Source: CAVYVZ01 sp963772065 (GTDB lineage Bacteria > Acidobacteriota > Vicinamibacteria > Vicinamibacterales > UBA2999). From it: a DNA stretch of 64,000 bases. Below the pieces are notes generated by a model. It did no database searches and was not told the DNA's origin. It worked only from the letters and a program-made list of their open reading frames with translations. The DNA lies in the NCBI GenBank assembly GCA_963772065.1, contig CAVYVZ010000004.1, forward strand, positions 496,001 to 560,000, written 5' to 3'. A program made the position numbers and the translations under genes. Positions within the stretch are counted from its first letter, which is position 1. The number at the start of each line of letters is the position of its first letter. Positions 1 through 9,377 of the stretch are shown piece by piece.

Positions 1-1289
1 GAGCGTCCACGTCACACCGTCGGCGGAGTACGACGCCAGCACGTTGCCAGCGCTCCGTTCGAGCTTCAGCCACACCGGCGCGCTGAATCCGCCGATCGAG
101 ATCGCGCTCGCGGTTTGTCCGGTGTTCAGCCGCCTCACGCTGGCGAGCCAGCCGCTCTGGGTCAGTCGCATGAAGACGACGCGCGCGTTGGCCGCGAGAG
201 ATTCCCGCACCATCACGCCGACTTCCGTATCCTGCGAGGCCGCCGACAGCGTCTCGAGGCGCGCGACGATCGCGCCGTCGCCTGTCATCTGGCGATGCAC
301 GAACGCGAGCTGATCTGACGGCCCCCAGACACCCGTGCCCGCGCCCGACACGGTAAATATCCCGTTGCTGAAACTCCCTGTGCCGGGCGCAGCAGGATTG
401 CCGACATCCCCGATCGTCCAACCCGAGGGCAGCGTCGTACCCGGCGGCGCAGTGACAGTGACAGCGTGTGCGGCGGACGTCGTGGCGGCGCCAACGTCGT
501 CGCGCGCGATTGCCGTAATCGAGTACGTGCCGGCGGACACGTTGTTCCAGACGATGCTGTATGGACTCGAGGTGTCGGATCCGATCGGCGTCGCGCCGCT
601 GTAGAAGTCCACCTGCGCTACGGTGCCATCGGGATCGCCCGCGGTGGCGCTGACCGTGACGGACGCGGGTTCGGTGAACGTCGCGCCGTCCGCGGGCGCC
701 GTCAGTGACACGGTTGGCGGCTGATTCGGCGGGGGCGGTGGTGGCGGCCCACCGCTGTCGCTGACGTTGCTGAATGTCGCGGTCGCCTGTGTGCTCGCGC
801 TGCTGCTCGCGACGCCCAGGCCAACCTCGATCGTGGCGGCCAGCGTCATCGCCTCGCTGCGCAAGAGCGTCCACGCCACACCGTCGGCGGAGTACGACGC
901 CAGCACGCTGCCGCCGCTTCGTTCCAGCTTCAGCCACACCGGCGCGGCAAATCCGCCGATCGCGGTCGAGGTCGCGTATTGCCCGGAGGTCGATCGCTTG
1001 ACGCTCGCGAGCCAGCCGCTCCCCGTCAGCCGCATGAAGACGACCCGTGCATTCGCCGCCAGCGACTCCCGGACCATCACGCCGACTTCCGTGTCCCGCG
1101 ACGCCGCCGACAGCGTCTCGAGGCGCGCGACGATCGCCCCATCGCCTGTCATCTGGCGATGTACGAACGCCAGCTGATCGGACGGGCCCCATACACCGGT
1201 GCCGGCGCCCGACACCGTAAACATGCCGTTACTGAAGCTGGCCGTTCCGGGCACCGCAGGGCTGCCGACATCCGCGACCGCCCAGCCCG
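1..1289 (-). repeat. Direct repeat of the lectin-like domain, offset 864 bp
   Basis: Bases from 1 to about 425 align with 865-1289 at a constant offset of 864 bp (288 codons), with only scattered mismatches. Both copies are in frame inside the same gene, so this is an internal domain duplication. It probably continues left of the window. Confidence 0.85.
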
Positions 1290-1386
1290 AGGGGAGCTGC
1301 GCGCTTGCGCTTGCCGGTAACAATGCGACGAAGAGGATGGTAAAAATGGAGAGGAGATTCGGCCGATTCGACCGCCGCGACGACAT
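1..1386 (-). CDS. Secreted protein with tandem lectin-like and Ig-like domains (partial)
   Basis: The frame opens at an ATG at 1386 and runs without a stop off the left edge, giving 462 codons. Residues 1-25 look like a Sec signal peptide with a hydrophobic stretch (FTILFVALLPASASA). Next comes a domain of about 200 residues beginning LPSGWAVADVG and ending near ASYSADGVAWTLL, which resembles the DUF1349/concanavalin-like fold. A proline-rich linker (PPPPPPNQPP) and a Big_7-type Ig-like domain (about 225-310, PTVSLTAPADGATF) follow, and then a second copy of the lectin-like domain that is cut by the edge. The protein is probably exported and binds carbohydrate or surface material. The catalytic domain, if there is one, lies beyond the edge. 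The substrate is unknown; the domain order is clear. Confidence 0.8.
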   Translation of the reverse strand, partial: MSSRRSNRPNLLSIFTILFVALLPASASAQLPSGWAVADVGSPAVPGTASFSNGMFTVSGAGTGVWGPSDQLAFVHRQMTGDGAIVARLETLSAASRDTEVGVMVRESLAANARVVFMRLTGSGWLASVKRSTSGQYATSTAIGGFAAPVWLKLERSGGSVLASYSADGVAWTLLRSEAMTLAATIEVGLGVASSSASTQATATFSNVSDSGGPPPPPPPNQPPTVSLTAPADGATFTEPASVTVSATAGDPDGTVAQVDFYSGATPIGSDTSSPYSIVWNNVSAGTYSITAIARDDVGAATTSAAHAVTVTAPPGTTLPSGWTIGDVGNPAAPGTGSFSNGIFTVSGAGTGVWGPSDQLAFVHRQMTGDGAIVARLETLSAASQDTEVGVMVRESLAANARVVFMRLTQSGWLASVRRLNTGQTASAISIGGFSAPVWLKLERSAGNVLASYSADGVTWTL

Positions 1387-1467
1387 TCGCGCTCGAATAC
1401 GCAATCGAAGTGCCACGACACGGCCGATGAGCCGGTCAATCGGGCAGTGCGAGTGCGATATCGAGCT

Positions 1468-3310
1468 TTACGCGCGATGAGTGGCGATAGCGGCCAAGAA
1501 ACGTGGACCGAGGTCAGCGGCCTTGCGCTCGCCGACGCCGTAAACGGATCGGAGCTCGTGCTCGTTTCGTGGTCTCACGCGCGCCAGCTCCCGCAGCGTG
1601 GTGTCGTGGAAGATGACATACGGTGGAACACTGCGTTCACGCGCGATGTCCAAACGCACACCACGGAGGATCTCGAAGAGCGCGTGGTCGACGCCATCCC
1701 ACCCCGCCTCCGCACGCCCTCGGCGCGCCACGCCTGCTTCCTGTCGGCGCGGAACTCTTTGGCGAGCGAGCGACAACGCGGGTTGGCTGTTCGGATCTTT
1801 CAAAAGTGAAATCCCCTCGGCCGTCAGGCGCAGCACGGGAAAGCCGTCATCGGTCTGCCGGAGGAGCCCGAGCGACGTGAGCTGCTCGATGTACCCGCGC
1901 AACTCCGCGGTAGTGGCTTGACGCAGCAGACCAAACGTGCTTAGTGCGGAATGACCCCGCGACACCACCGCCTCGACGGCCTGGCCGCGGAGGACGCTGA
2001 TGACGTGACCGGCGCCGAATCGCTGATTCAGGCGTGCGACGCAGGAGAGAATCTTGCGCGCGATTGCCACGGGCTCCGTTACGGTTTCGAGCTCGCCAAG
2101 ACAGAAGTCGCATGCGTCGCAGCCACTCCTGCTGTACGGCTCGCCGAAATATTCCACGAGGTGACGATGCCGGCATGACACGGCCGCGGCGTACCGTTCC
2201 ATGTCACGGAGCGTTGTCCGTGTGGCATCGGTCAGCTCCCTCGACGACTCGAGCATCAGCCGCCACTTGAGAAAATCGGCGCCCGAGTAGATCAGCACGC
2301 ATTCCGCGTCGAGCCCGTCGCGGCCGGCGCGACCCGATTCCTGCTGGTAGTGCTCGAGCGATCGGGGCGCTCCGGCATGCACGACGAAGCGAACGTCCGA
2401 TCGATCGATGCCCATCCCGAAGGCTACGGTCGCCACGACGACATCGACCTCCTCGTTGAGAAACGCATCCTGATTGCGGTGCCGCGTCGCCATCGTCGAG
2501 GCCGGCGTGATACGGCACGGCGCGGACGCCTTCGGTGGTCAGCCATCCGGCGAGCGCGTCCACCTCCTTGCGCGAGGTGCAGTAGATGATCCCGGATTCG
2601 CCACGATGACGCGCCAGCACGGCGGCAAGCTGTTGCTTGAGACCCGATCGCGCCAGCACGCGATACGTCAGGTTCGGGCGATCGAAAGACCCGACGAGGT
2701 GAAGCGGGCCGCGGAGACCCAGCTGCGCGGCGATGTCGTGCCTGACGCGCGAGGTGGCCGTGGCCGTGAACGCGTGGATGCCGACGCCCGGCAGCAGATC
2801 GCGCAGCCTCGCGAGCTGCCGGTACTCCGGCCGGAAGTCGTGCCCCCACTGGCTGATGCAGTGCGCCTCGTCGATCGCGATGAAGCTGACGCGCGACGCC
2901 GCGAGCACACCGGTAAACCACTCGTGCCCCTCGCCCACCAGGCGCTCGGGCGAAACGTAGAGCAGCCGATACCGCCCCTCGCGCAGGCCCTGCACGACGG
3001 CGCTCTTCTCGCCTGCCGCCAGGGCGCTGTTGTAGCACGCGGCGGCCACGCCATTGCCGACGAGCGTGTCGACCTGGTCCTTCATCAGCGAGATCAGCGG
3101 CGACACGACGAGCGCCAGCCCGTCGCGCACGAGCGCGGGCACCTGAAAGCAGATCGACTTGCCGCCGCCCGTGGGCAGCACGACCACCGAGTCGCGGTCC
3201 TCGAGCACGGCGTCGATCGCTTCGCGCTGCCAGGGGCGAAAGCTCGTGTACCCCCAGTAGCGGGTCAGCGTTTCATGCAGGAGTGCGGTCCGGTCTGCGG
3301 CGACGTTCAT
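1468..3310 (-). CDS. recQ: ATP-dependent DNA helicase RecQ (one frameshift)
   Basis: RecQ is a 3'-5' superfamily 2 helicase acting in recombination and fork repair. Residues 47-52 carry Walker A (TGGGKS) and 147-150 the DEAH box followed by CISQWGHDFRPEY. The second helicase lobe has YQQESGRAGRDG. A zinc cluster follows (CRHRHLVEY, then CDACDFC), then the RQC domain and a C-terminal HRDC domain. The two halves lie in different frames. Removing one G of the GG at 2490-2491 joins AGLDD to ATRHRNQDAF and restores a standard 613-residue RecQ. Its ATG overlaps the stop of the upstream lyase gene by one base (TGATG), so the two are probably coupled. The break is most likely a sequencing error. Confidence 0.93.
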
Positions 3311-4698
3311 CAGCTGCTGAGCACGCGGATGATGTCGGACCTCGTGATGATGAAGTTCTTGTCGGTCTTGAAGTCCCGTACCAGCACCGCGGGATTCTGC
3401 GGCGTGATCATCGTGGCGAGGAGATCCACCGGTGTCGAGGCGTCGGCGAATGGAAACGCGGGCTGCATGATCGACTCGACGGGCTGCTGCTTGATGTCGG
3501 GATTCCTCACGAACTCGGCATAGAGATGCGCCTCGTTCAGCGAGCCGACCACCCGGCCGTCGCGCGTGACGGAAATCTGCGAGAAGTCGTGGTCGCTCAT
3601 CACTCGTACCGCGTCGTCCACCGGGCGGCTCGCTTCGATCGCGTACAGCTCGCCCGACACCCGCAGCGCCACCAGGTCGCGCGCCGTCATGCCGCTCCTC
3701 TCCAGGAACCCCTTCTCACTCATCCACTCGTCGTTGAACATCTTGCCCAGGTATCGCGACCCGTGGTCGTGGAAGATGACGACGACGACGTCGCCGGCGG
3801 CGAACCGATCCTTGAGCTGAATGAGACCGGCCATTGCGGAGCCGGCGGAGTTGCCGGCGAAGATCCCCTCTTCACGCGCGATCCGGCGCGTCATGATCGC
3901 CGCGTCCTTGTCGGTCACCTTCTCGAAGTGGTCGATCACGCCGAAATCGACGTTCTTCGGCAGGAAGTCCTCGCCGATCCCCTCGGTGATGTACGGGTAG
4001 ATCTCGTTCTTGTCGAAGACGCCGGTCTCCTTGTACTTCTTGAACACCGACCCGTAGGTATCGATCCCCCAGACCTTGATGGCCGGGTTCCGTTCCTTGA
4101 GGTAGCGGCCGACGCCGCTGATCGTTCCCCCGGTGCCGACGCCGACGACAAGGTGGGTGACCCTTCCATCGGTCTGCTCCCAGACTTCGGGACCGGTCCA
4201 TTCGTAGTGCGCGGCGGTGTTCGACAGGTTGTCGTACTGGTTCGCCTTCCAGGCGTTGGGGATCTCCTTTTCGAGCCGCGACGAGACGGAGTAGTACGAC
4301 CGCGGATCCTCCGGGTCCACGTTCGTCGGGCAGACGATCACCTCGGCGCCGAAGGCCTTGAGGGCGTCGATCTTCTCCTTCGACTGCTTGTCCGTGGTGG
4401 TGAAGACGCACTTGTAGCCCTTCACCACGGCGGCAATCGCCAGCCCCATGCCGGTGTTGCCGGAGGTGCCCTCGATGATCGTGCCGCCCGGCTTCAGCTT
4501 GCCCGCGCGCTCGGCATCCTCGATCATGCGCACCGCCATCCGGTCCTTGATCGAGTTGCCCGGATTGAATGTCTCGATCTTGGCGAGGACCTCGGCCCGG
4601 ATCACACCCTTCGTGATCCGGTTGATGCGGACCATCGGCGTGCTGCCGATGGCCCCGAGGATATCGGAGCACACCTTGCTGGCGGGCGGGCTGGCCAC
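3310..4698 (-). CDS. Cystathionine beta-synthase-type PLP lyase with two CBS domains
   Basis: This 462-residue protein has the fold-type II PLP architecture of cystathionine beta-synthase and cysteine synthase. The Schiff-base lysine is in NSIKDRMAV (about K51), the phosphate-binding loop is GTSGNTG (about 77-83), and a GTGGT loop follows. The last 120 residues form a pair of CBS domains, as in bacterial and eukaryotic cystathionine beta-synthases. It probably joins serine and homocysteine in transsulfuration, although O-acetylserine use cannot be excluded. I chose the GTG at 4698 (VASPPASK) because homology starts there. The open frame extends to 5136 but runs antisense through rfbB. It is followed directly by recQ. 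Confidence 0.88.
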   Translation of the reverse strand: MASPPASKVCSDILGAIGSTPMVRINRITKGVIRAEVLAKIETFNPGNSIKDRMAVRMIEDAERAGKLKPGGTIIEGTSGNTGMGLAIAAVVKGYKCVFTTTDKQSKEKIDALKAFGAEVIVCPTNVDPEDPRSYYSVSSRLEKEIPNAWKANQYDNLSNTAAHYEWTGPEVWEQTDGRVTHLVVGVGTGGTISGVGRYLKERNPAIKVWGIDTYGSVFKKYKETGVFDKNEIYPYITEGIGEDFLPKNVDFGVIDHFEKVTDKDAAIMTRRIAREEGIFAGNSAGSAMAGLIQLKDRFAAGDVVVVIFHDHGSRYLGKMFNDEWMSEKGFLERSGMTARDLVALRVSGELYAIEASRPVDDAVRVMSDHDFSQISVTRDGRVVGSLNEAHLYAEFVRNPDIKQQPVESIMQPAFPFADASTPVDLLATMITPQNPAVLVRDFKTDKNFIITRSDIIRVLSS

Positions 4699-4752
4699 GA
4701 TTGATCTGTACCACGAGTCGGACCCGGTTGAAATCGGCTTATAGTGCTTCAG

Positions 4753-5814
4753 ATGCAAACGGTCCTGGTCACGGGCGGCGCCGGCTTCATCGGCTCGAAC
4801 TTCGTTCGCGCCGCCGTCGCCCGCGAGGCCCGGGTGGTCGTCGTCGACAAGCTGACCTATGCGGGGTCGAGACTGAACCTGCAGGATGTGGCCGATCGGA
4901 TCGCGTTCGTCGAGGCCGACATCGGCGACGGGCCGCGCATGAAGCGTCTGCTCCACGACCACGAGCCGGATTGGGTCGTGAATTTCGCGGCCGAGACGCA
5001 CGTCGACCGCTCGATCGACGGCCCACGCGCCTTCGTGACCACCAACATTGTCGGCACGTTCGAGCTCCTGCAGGCGGTCCGCGAGCACCTGGGAGAGGCT
5101 CCGGCGAAGCGGCTGGAGCGATTCCGGTTTCTCCACGTGTCCACCGACGAGGTGTACGGGACACTCGGTCCCTCAGGGGCGTTCACCGAAGACACCGCAT
5201 ATGCCCCGAACTCGCCCTACGCGGCGAGCAAAGCGGCGGCGGATCATCTCGCGCGCTCCTATCATGAGACGTTCCGCGTGCCGGTTCTCGTCACGAACTG
5301 CTCGAACAACTACGGCCCCTACCAGTTTCCCGAGAAGCTGATTCCGCTGACGATCCTGAACGCGCTCGACGGTCGGCCGATGCCCATCTATGGCGACGGG
5401 CTGAACGTTCGCGATTGGCTCCACGTCGACGACCACTGCCAGGCGCTCCTGACGATATTGGAGCGGGGCACGCCCGGCGGGCGGTACAACATCGGCGCGT
5501 CCTGCGAGAAGACGAACATCGAGGTCGTCGACGCCGTCTGCGGCATCCTCGATCGGGTCTGCCCGCCCGCCAGCCCGGGAGTCGGCTCGTACTCTCAGCT
5601 GAAACACTTCGTGGCCGACCGTCCGGGCCACGATCGCCGCTATGCCCTCGACGCGGGGCGTCTCCGCGAGTCGCTGGGATGGCGGCCTCGCTATCAGTTC
5701 GCCGAGGGGCTGGAGCAGACGGTCCGCTGGTATGTCGATCATCGCGAGTGGTGCACATCAATTCAGGCGGGACGCTACAATCGACAGCGATTGGGCCTGA
5801 CTTCGTCCCGCTGA
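4753..5814 (+). CDS. rfbB: dTDP-glucose 4,6-dehydratase
   Basis: Converts dTDP-glucose to dTDP-4-keto-6-deoxyglucose, the second step to dTDP-rhamnose and other deoxysugars. This is an extended short-chain dehydrogenase: the NAD-binding glycine motif TGGAGFIG sits at the N-terminus, HVSTDEVYG and the catalytic YAASK lie mid-protein, and TNCSNNYGPYQFPEKLIP is characteristic of RmlB. I prefer the ATG at 4753 (MQTVLVTGG, 353 residues) because family members begin there. A GTG at 4744 would add three residues. It is the first gene of an rfbB-rfbA-rfbC run divergent from the lyase gene, with only about 54 bp between. Confidence 0.95.
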   Translation: MQTVLVTGGAGFIGSNFVRAAVAREARVVVVDKLTYAGSRLNLQDVADRIAFVEADIGDGPRMKRLLHDHEPDWVVNFAAETHVDRSIDGPRAFVTTNIVGTFELLQAVREHLGEAPAKRLERFRFLHVSTDEVYGTLGPSGAFTEDTAYAPNSPYAASKAAADHLARSYHETFRVPVLVTNCSNNYGPYQFPEKLIPLTILNALDGRPMPIYGDGLNVRDWLHVDDHCQALLTILERGTPGGRYNIGASCEKTNIEVVDAVCGILDRVCPPASPGVGSYSQLKHFVADRPGHDRRYALDAGRLRESLGWRPRYQFAEGLEQTVRWYVDHREWCTSIQAGRYNRQRLGLTSSR

Positions 5815-5839
5815 CTTCAATCCGAGTGCGAGCACGTCT

Positions 5840-6706
5840 GTGAAGGGAATCATCCTGGCAGGAGGTTCGGGGACACGGCTGTACCCCCTGACACGCGCGG
5901 TGTCGAAGCAACTGATGCCCGTGTACAACAAGCCGATGATCTACTACCCGCTGTCGACGCTGATGCTGGCGGGTCTCCGAGACATCCTCGTGATCACGAC
6001 GCCGGACGATCAGGCGGCTTTTCAGCGCCAGCTCGGGGACGGCAGGTGGCTGGGCATCTCGATCAAGTATGCGGTCCAGCCCGAGCCGGGCGGGCTGGCG
6101 CAGGCGTTCCTGATCGGGCGTGAGTTCATCGATCGCGACCGGGTCGCGATGGTCCTCGGCGATAACATCTTCTACGGGCATGGGCTGCCCGAGGTGCTTC
6201 GGCGCGCCGCCGCGCGCGAGGCTGGCGCGACGATCCTCGCCTACACCGTGCGCGACCCGCAGCGCTACGGCGTCGTGGAGCTCGACGCCGACAGCCGGCC
6301 GATGTCGATCGAGGAGAAGCCCGCGCAGCCGCGCTCTCCGTGGGCGGTCACCGGTCTGTACTTCTACGACAACGACGTCGTGCGGATTGCGGCCGGCCTC
6401 AAGCCCTCAGCGCGCGGAGAGCTGGAGATTTCGGACCTCAATCGGCAATACCTCGCAGCGGGGACTTTGATTGTCGAGAAGCTCGGACGCGGCATCGCCT
6501 GGCTCGACACCGGCACGCACGAGTCGCTGCTGCAGGCGAGCAACTTCGTGCAGGTGGTCGAGGAGCGCCAGGGGTTGATGATGGCGTGCGTCGAAGAGAT
6601 CGCCTATCGAATGAGCTATATCGGCAGGGAGGAACTGGAACGTCTCGCCGCGGCCATGAAGCACAACGAGTACGGACAGTACCTCCTGCGCATCGTCGCC
6701 GAGTAG
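5840..6706 (+). CDS. rfbA: Glucose-1-phosphate thymidylyltransferase
   Basis: Makes dTDP-glucose from dTTP and glucose-1-phosphate, the entry step for dTDP-deoxysugars. The 288-residue protein opens with MKGIILAGGSGTRLYPLT, the nucleotidyltransferase signature, followed by SKQLMPVYNKPMIYYPLS, both diagnostic of RmlA. It starts at a GTG, 25 bp after rfbB. Full length for the family, with no odd residues seen. Confidence 0.96.
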   Translation: MKGIILAGGSGTRLYPLTRAVSKQLMPVYNKPMIYYPLSTLMLAGLRDILVITTPDDQAAFQRQLGDGRWLGISIKYAVQPEPGGLAQAFLIGREFIDRDRVAMVLGDNIFYGHGLPEVLRRAAAREAGATILAYTVRDPQRYGVVELDADSRPMSIEEKPAQPRSPWAVTGLYFYDNDVVRIAAGLKPSARGELEISDLNRQYLAAGTLIVEKLGRGIAWLDTGTHESLLQASNFVQVVEERQGLMMACVEEIAYRMSYIGREELERLAAAMKHNEYGQYLLRIVAE

Positions 6707-6707
6707 C

Positions 6708-7277
6708 ATGCCGAGAATCGTTGCCACATCGTTGCCGGACGTGCTGCTGATCGAGCCCGACGTGCACGCCGACGTACGGGGCTTCTTCCTCGAGACGTAC
6801 CATGCGAGCAAGTATGCCGCCGGAGGTATTACGCCGCCGTTCGTGCAGGACAACCACTCGCGTTCGTCGGAGCGGACGCTGCGGGGCATTCATCTGCAGG
6901 TCTCCCCGCCGCAAGGCAAGCTCGTTCGGGTCATTCGTGGCGCCGTTCTCGACGTGGCGGTTGATCTACGGATCGGCTCGAGCACGTTCGGCCGCTGGGT
7001 CGGCACTGAGTTGTCGGAGGAGAACTTCAGGCAGCTCTACGTGCCGCCCGGCTTCGGCCACGCCTTCTATGTCACGCGCGGGCCAGCGGATGTCGAGTAC
7101 AAAGTAACCTCACTGTACGAACCGGCGGGCGAGGTCGGGATCGCATGGAACGATCCTGAGCTCGCCATCGAATGGCCGAGCGCGGAACCGACCCTCTCCG
7201 ACCGGGATGCGAGGCTGCCACTGCTGGCGGCCGTCCGCGACCGCCTGCCAAGGCTCTACTCGAACCGCTTCTCGTAG
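6708..7277 (+). CDS. rfbC: dTDP-4-dehydrorhamnose 3,5-epimerase
   Basis: Epimerises C3 and C5 of dTDP-4-keto-6-deoxyglucose. This cupin-fold protein of 189 residues contains RGIHLQ, the histidine-bearing motif of RmlC, and the YVPPGFGHAFYV segment. It starts one base after rfbA. The fourth enzyme of the rhamnose pathway, the reductase RfbD, is not in this window, so the final sugar cannot be deduced here. Its 3' end overlaps the convergent VOC gene by 22 bp. Confidence 0.94.
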   Translation: MPRIVATSLPDVLLIEPDVHADVRGFFLETYHASKYAAGGITPPFVQDNHSRSSERTLRGIHLQVSPPQGKLVRVIRGAVLDVAVDLRIGSSTFGRWVGTELSEENFRQLYVPPGFGHAFYVTRGPADVEYKVTSLYEPAGEVGIAWNDPELAIEWPSAEPTLSDRDARLPLLAAVRDRLPRLYSNRFS

Positions 7278-7618
7278 CGCGGTTCGTAGAGCTGCACGGT
7301 GAATCCGCCGGGCACCTTGAAGTGCGTGACCAATCCGTACCCGTGGTCCTGGACGTCGCCGTCGAACTCGACGCCCTTCGCCCGAAGGCTTGCGACCGTG
7401 CCCCGGATGTCGTCGCAGTAGAACGAAATGTCGGCTGTGCCCGACGGCTTCGCGTCGCCGTCGTCGGCGGGATGGCAGCCCATGTCGGCTTCAGGCACAT
7501 CGAAGATGAGCCATCCGCCGCCGACGTCGGTGGCGCGCAGGCCGAGCTTGTCGCGCAGGAAGGCCCGAAGGGCGTCGGGCTCTGAGGTGTAGAACATCGT
7601 GTGCACGCCGCGGATCAT
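7256..7618 (-). CDS. VOC (glyoxalase/bleomycin-resistance fold) protein
   Basis: A short protein of 120 residues with one vicinal-oxygen-chelate domain: IRGVHTMFYTSEPDALRAFL at the start, WLIFDVPEADMGCHP in the middle, and GYGLVTHFKVPGGFTVQLYEP at the end. Such proteins form dimers around a metal, but the substrate cannot be read from sequence. I chose the ATG at 7618; a frame start at 7627 would add MCA. It lies downstream of the BON lipoprotein gene on the same strand, separated from it by a repeat array. Confidence 0.82.
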   Translation of the reverse strand: MIRGVHTMFYTSEPDALRAFLRDKLGLRATDVGGGWLIFDVPEADMGCHPADDGDAKPSGTADISFYCDDIRGTVASLRAKGVEFDGDVQDHGYGLVTHFKVPGGFTVQLYEPRYEKRFE

Positions 7619-7632
7619 GGCGCACATTATAC

Positions 7633-7748
7633 GGTTCGTCGGTTCGTCGGTTCCTCGGTCCGTTGGTTCTTGGCTTGGACCGAACCAAGGAACCGAGGAA
7701 CCCAGGAACCAACGAACCGACGAACTGACGAACCGACGAACTAACGAG
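7633..7748. repeat. 8-bp-period inverted repeat array (array A)
   Basis: From 7633 to about 7676 the + strand reads as degenerate units of GTTCGTCG. From about 7680 to 7748 it reads as the complement, units of GAACCGAC (variants GAACCAAG, GAACCGAG, GAACCCAG, GAACCAAC, GAACTGAC, GAACTAAC). About six units face about eight, separated by a few bases, so the transcript of either strand would fold into a long imperfect hairpin. The array lies between two minus-strand genes and includes the TAG stop codon of the BON gene. Confidence 0.85.
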
Positions 7749-8319
7749 CCGTGACGTTCAGCTTCGAGACGACGTCCGTGACGCCCTCGGTCGTGCGCGC
7801 CAGTCGAATCGCCTCGTCGGCTTCAGCTTTCGTGGACACGTTGCCGCTCAGCGTCACGACGCCATTGCTCGTGTCGACGTCGATCTTCAGGCCGCTCACG
7901 TCGGGATCGGCGAGAAACTTCGACTTCACCGCGGACGTCAGCGCTGCGTCCGTGACGACGGCGCCGGCCTTCCCGGCCGCCTCGGCGGTGCGGCGCCCGG
8001 CGCTGTCGGCCACCGACGCGGCGTCACGATCGACACCCGTCGTCGCTGCCGTCTCGGACACGGTCAGCCTGTCGACGACATCTCGCACGCCCTCGGTCTC
8101 GAGCGCGAGCTTCACGGCTTGCTCCTTTGCGACCGTGGACTGGACGTCGCCGCTGAGTGTGACGACCTTGCGGTTCGTATCGACGTCGATTTGGTACGCC
8201 TTCACCGTGTCGTCCGCCGCCAGCTTGGATTTGACCGCGGTCGTAATGCCGGCGTCGGTCTGCCCGCACGCCACCGTCAAGCCCGCGGCACACACCAGAA
8301 CAGCCAATCTCTGCAGCAT
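7741..8319 (-). CDS. Double-BON-domain lipoprotein
   Basis: This 192-residue protein starts with a lipoprotein signal (LAVLVCAAGLTVACG; the lipobox cysteine is near residue 18). Two BON domains follow, at about 22-90 and 125-192, each ending in the GVTDVV or GVRDVV motif and containing VVTLSG. They are joined by an alanine-rich linker. BON proteins bind phospholipid or stabilise envelopes (OsmY and DolP are examples). It stands alone between thrB and the VOC gene. Its stop codon is formed by the first unit of repeat array A. Confidence 0.87.
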   Translation of the reverse strand: MLQRLAVLVCAAGLTVACGQTDAGITTAVKSKLAADDTVKAYQIDVDTNRKVVTLSGDVQSTVAKEQAVKLALETEGVRDVVDRLTVSETAATTGVDRDAASVADSAGRRTAEAAGKAGAVVTDAALTSAVKSKFLADPDVSGLKIDVDTSNGVVTLSGNVSTKAEADEAIRLARTTEGVTDVVSKLNVTAR

Positions 8320-8405
8320 CTTTCCTCCTCATGTGGGACACGCCCACACGTCAGGGACTGAGCATCAGCCGTACCAATTGGATGGAAGAATCAGAGGAAC
8401 CGTCG

Positions 8406-8425
8406 AGCTGATCGCTGGATCAGCT
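8406..8425 (-). terminator. Hairpin at the end of thrB
   Basis: An 8-bp perfect stem (AGCTGATC and GATCAGCT around a 4-base loop) overlaps the TAG stop of thrB. No T-run follows, so it is at best a weak or Rho-assisted terminator. Confidence 0.35.
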
Positions 8426-9377
8426 AGTTGCGAACGATGCGAGCACCAGCAGTCGTGATAGGCGTCACCCAGCGATCCGAGTCGAGGCCGATTGCGCGGA
8501 ACGCGCCGACCATCGCCTCGCAGACGGCGTTCGCGACGTTCGCCTCGCACCACGCGAACATCGTCGGACCGCCGCCGGAGATCGAGCAGCCCAGTGCGCC
8601 GTTCGACATCGCCGCCTGCTTGACGCGATCGAAGCCCGGAATCAGCTTGCTGCGCTGGGGCTCGATGACGACGTCCTCGAGCGACGCGCGGATCAGGGCG
8701 AGGTCGTTGCTGAAACACCCGGCGATCAGTCCGGCCAGATTCGCCTGCTGCCACACGACGTCCGAGAGGCTGACGGTCTCCTGCAGCACCTGCCTCGCGA
8801 CGCGGGTCTGAAGCTCCATGTGCGGCCGGACGAGGACGCACCGCACGGCGTCAGGCACCGGAATCTGCTTCACGTAGGGATTGTCGATCCCGACGGTCAA
8901 GACGAGGCCGCCATAGAGCGAAGAGGCGATGTTGTCGACGTGCGCCGTGCCGCACGCAGCCTCCTCACCTCTCATCGCGCACTTGAGCAGGCACAGGTTG
9001 TCGGGACGCTCCGTCAGCACTCCCGCCGCCGCGACGACGCCGGCGACCGCGGACGCCGCGGAGCCTCCGAGTCCGGATCCGAGGGGAATGCCCTTCTCCA
9101 CGGCCAAGTCGAAGCCGTGATCCAGGCCGAGGCGATCGATGAGCGCGAGCACAGCCATCGAGGCGGCGTTGCGTTCTGCCCGCCGCGGCAGGTTGGTCAC
9201 GACTCCGCTGATCGAGGTGATCGTCACCCGGCGCTCGGCCACGCGCGTGGCGCGGACCCGGTCGCCGACCACGTCCACGCTGTGGCCCAACACGTCGAAG
9301 CCGACGGCGACGTTGCCCACGCTCGCCGGTGCGAACGCCGTCGCCGACGCCTGCGCGCCGTGCGAAGGGATCGTCAC
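8424..9377 (-). CDS. thrB: Homoserine kinase
   Basis: Phosphorylates homoserine for threonine synthesis. A GHMP kinase of 317 residues with the N-terminal APASVGNVAVGFDVLG motif and the ATP loop PLGSGLGGSAAS. The C-terminal GCSISGGGPTMFAW is typical of ThrB. Its ATG overlaps the stop of thrA by 4 bp (ATGA), so the two are translationally coupled. Threonine synthase is not in the window. Confidence 0.94.
   Translation of the reverse strand: MTIPSHGAQASATAFAPASVGNVAVGFDVLGHSVDVVGDRVRATRVAERRVTITSISGVVTNLPRRAERNAASMAVLALIDRLGLDHGFDLAVEKGIPLGSGLGGSAASAVAGVVAAAGVLTERPDNLCLLKCAMRGEEAACGTAHVDNIASSLYGGLVLTVGIDNPYVKQIPVPDAVRCVLVRPHMELQTRVARQVLQETVSLSDVVWQQANLAGLIAGCFSNDLALIRASLEDVVIEPQRSKLIPGFDRVKQAAMSNGALGCSISGGGPTMFAWCEANVANAVCEAMVGAFRAIGLDSDRWVTPITTAGARIVRN

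Noticed and set aside
4699..5136. A 146-codon N-terminal extension of the lyase gene
   Set aside because: It runs antisense through rfbB and matches nothing; homology begins at the GTG at 4698.
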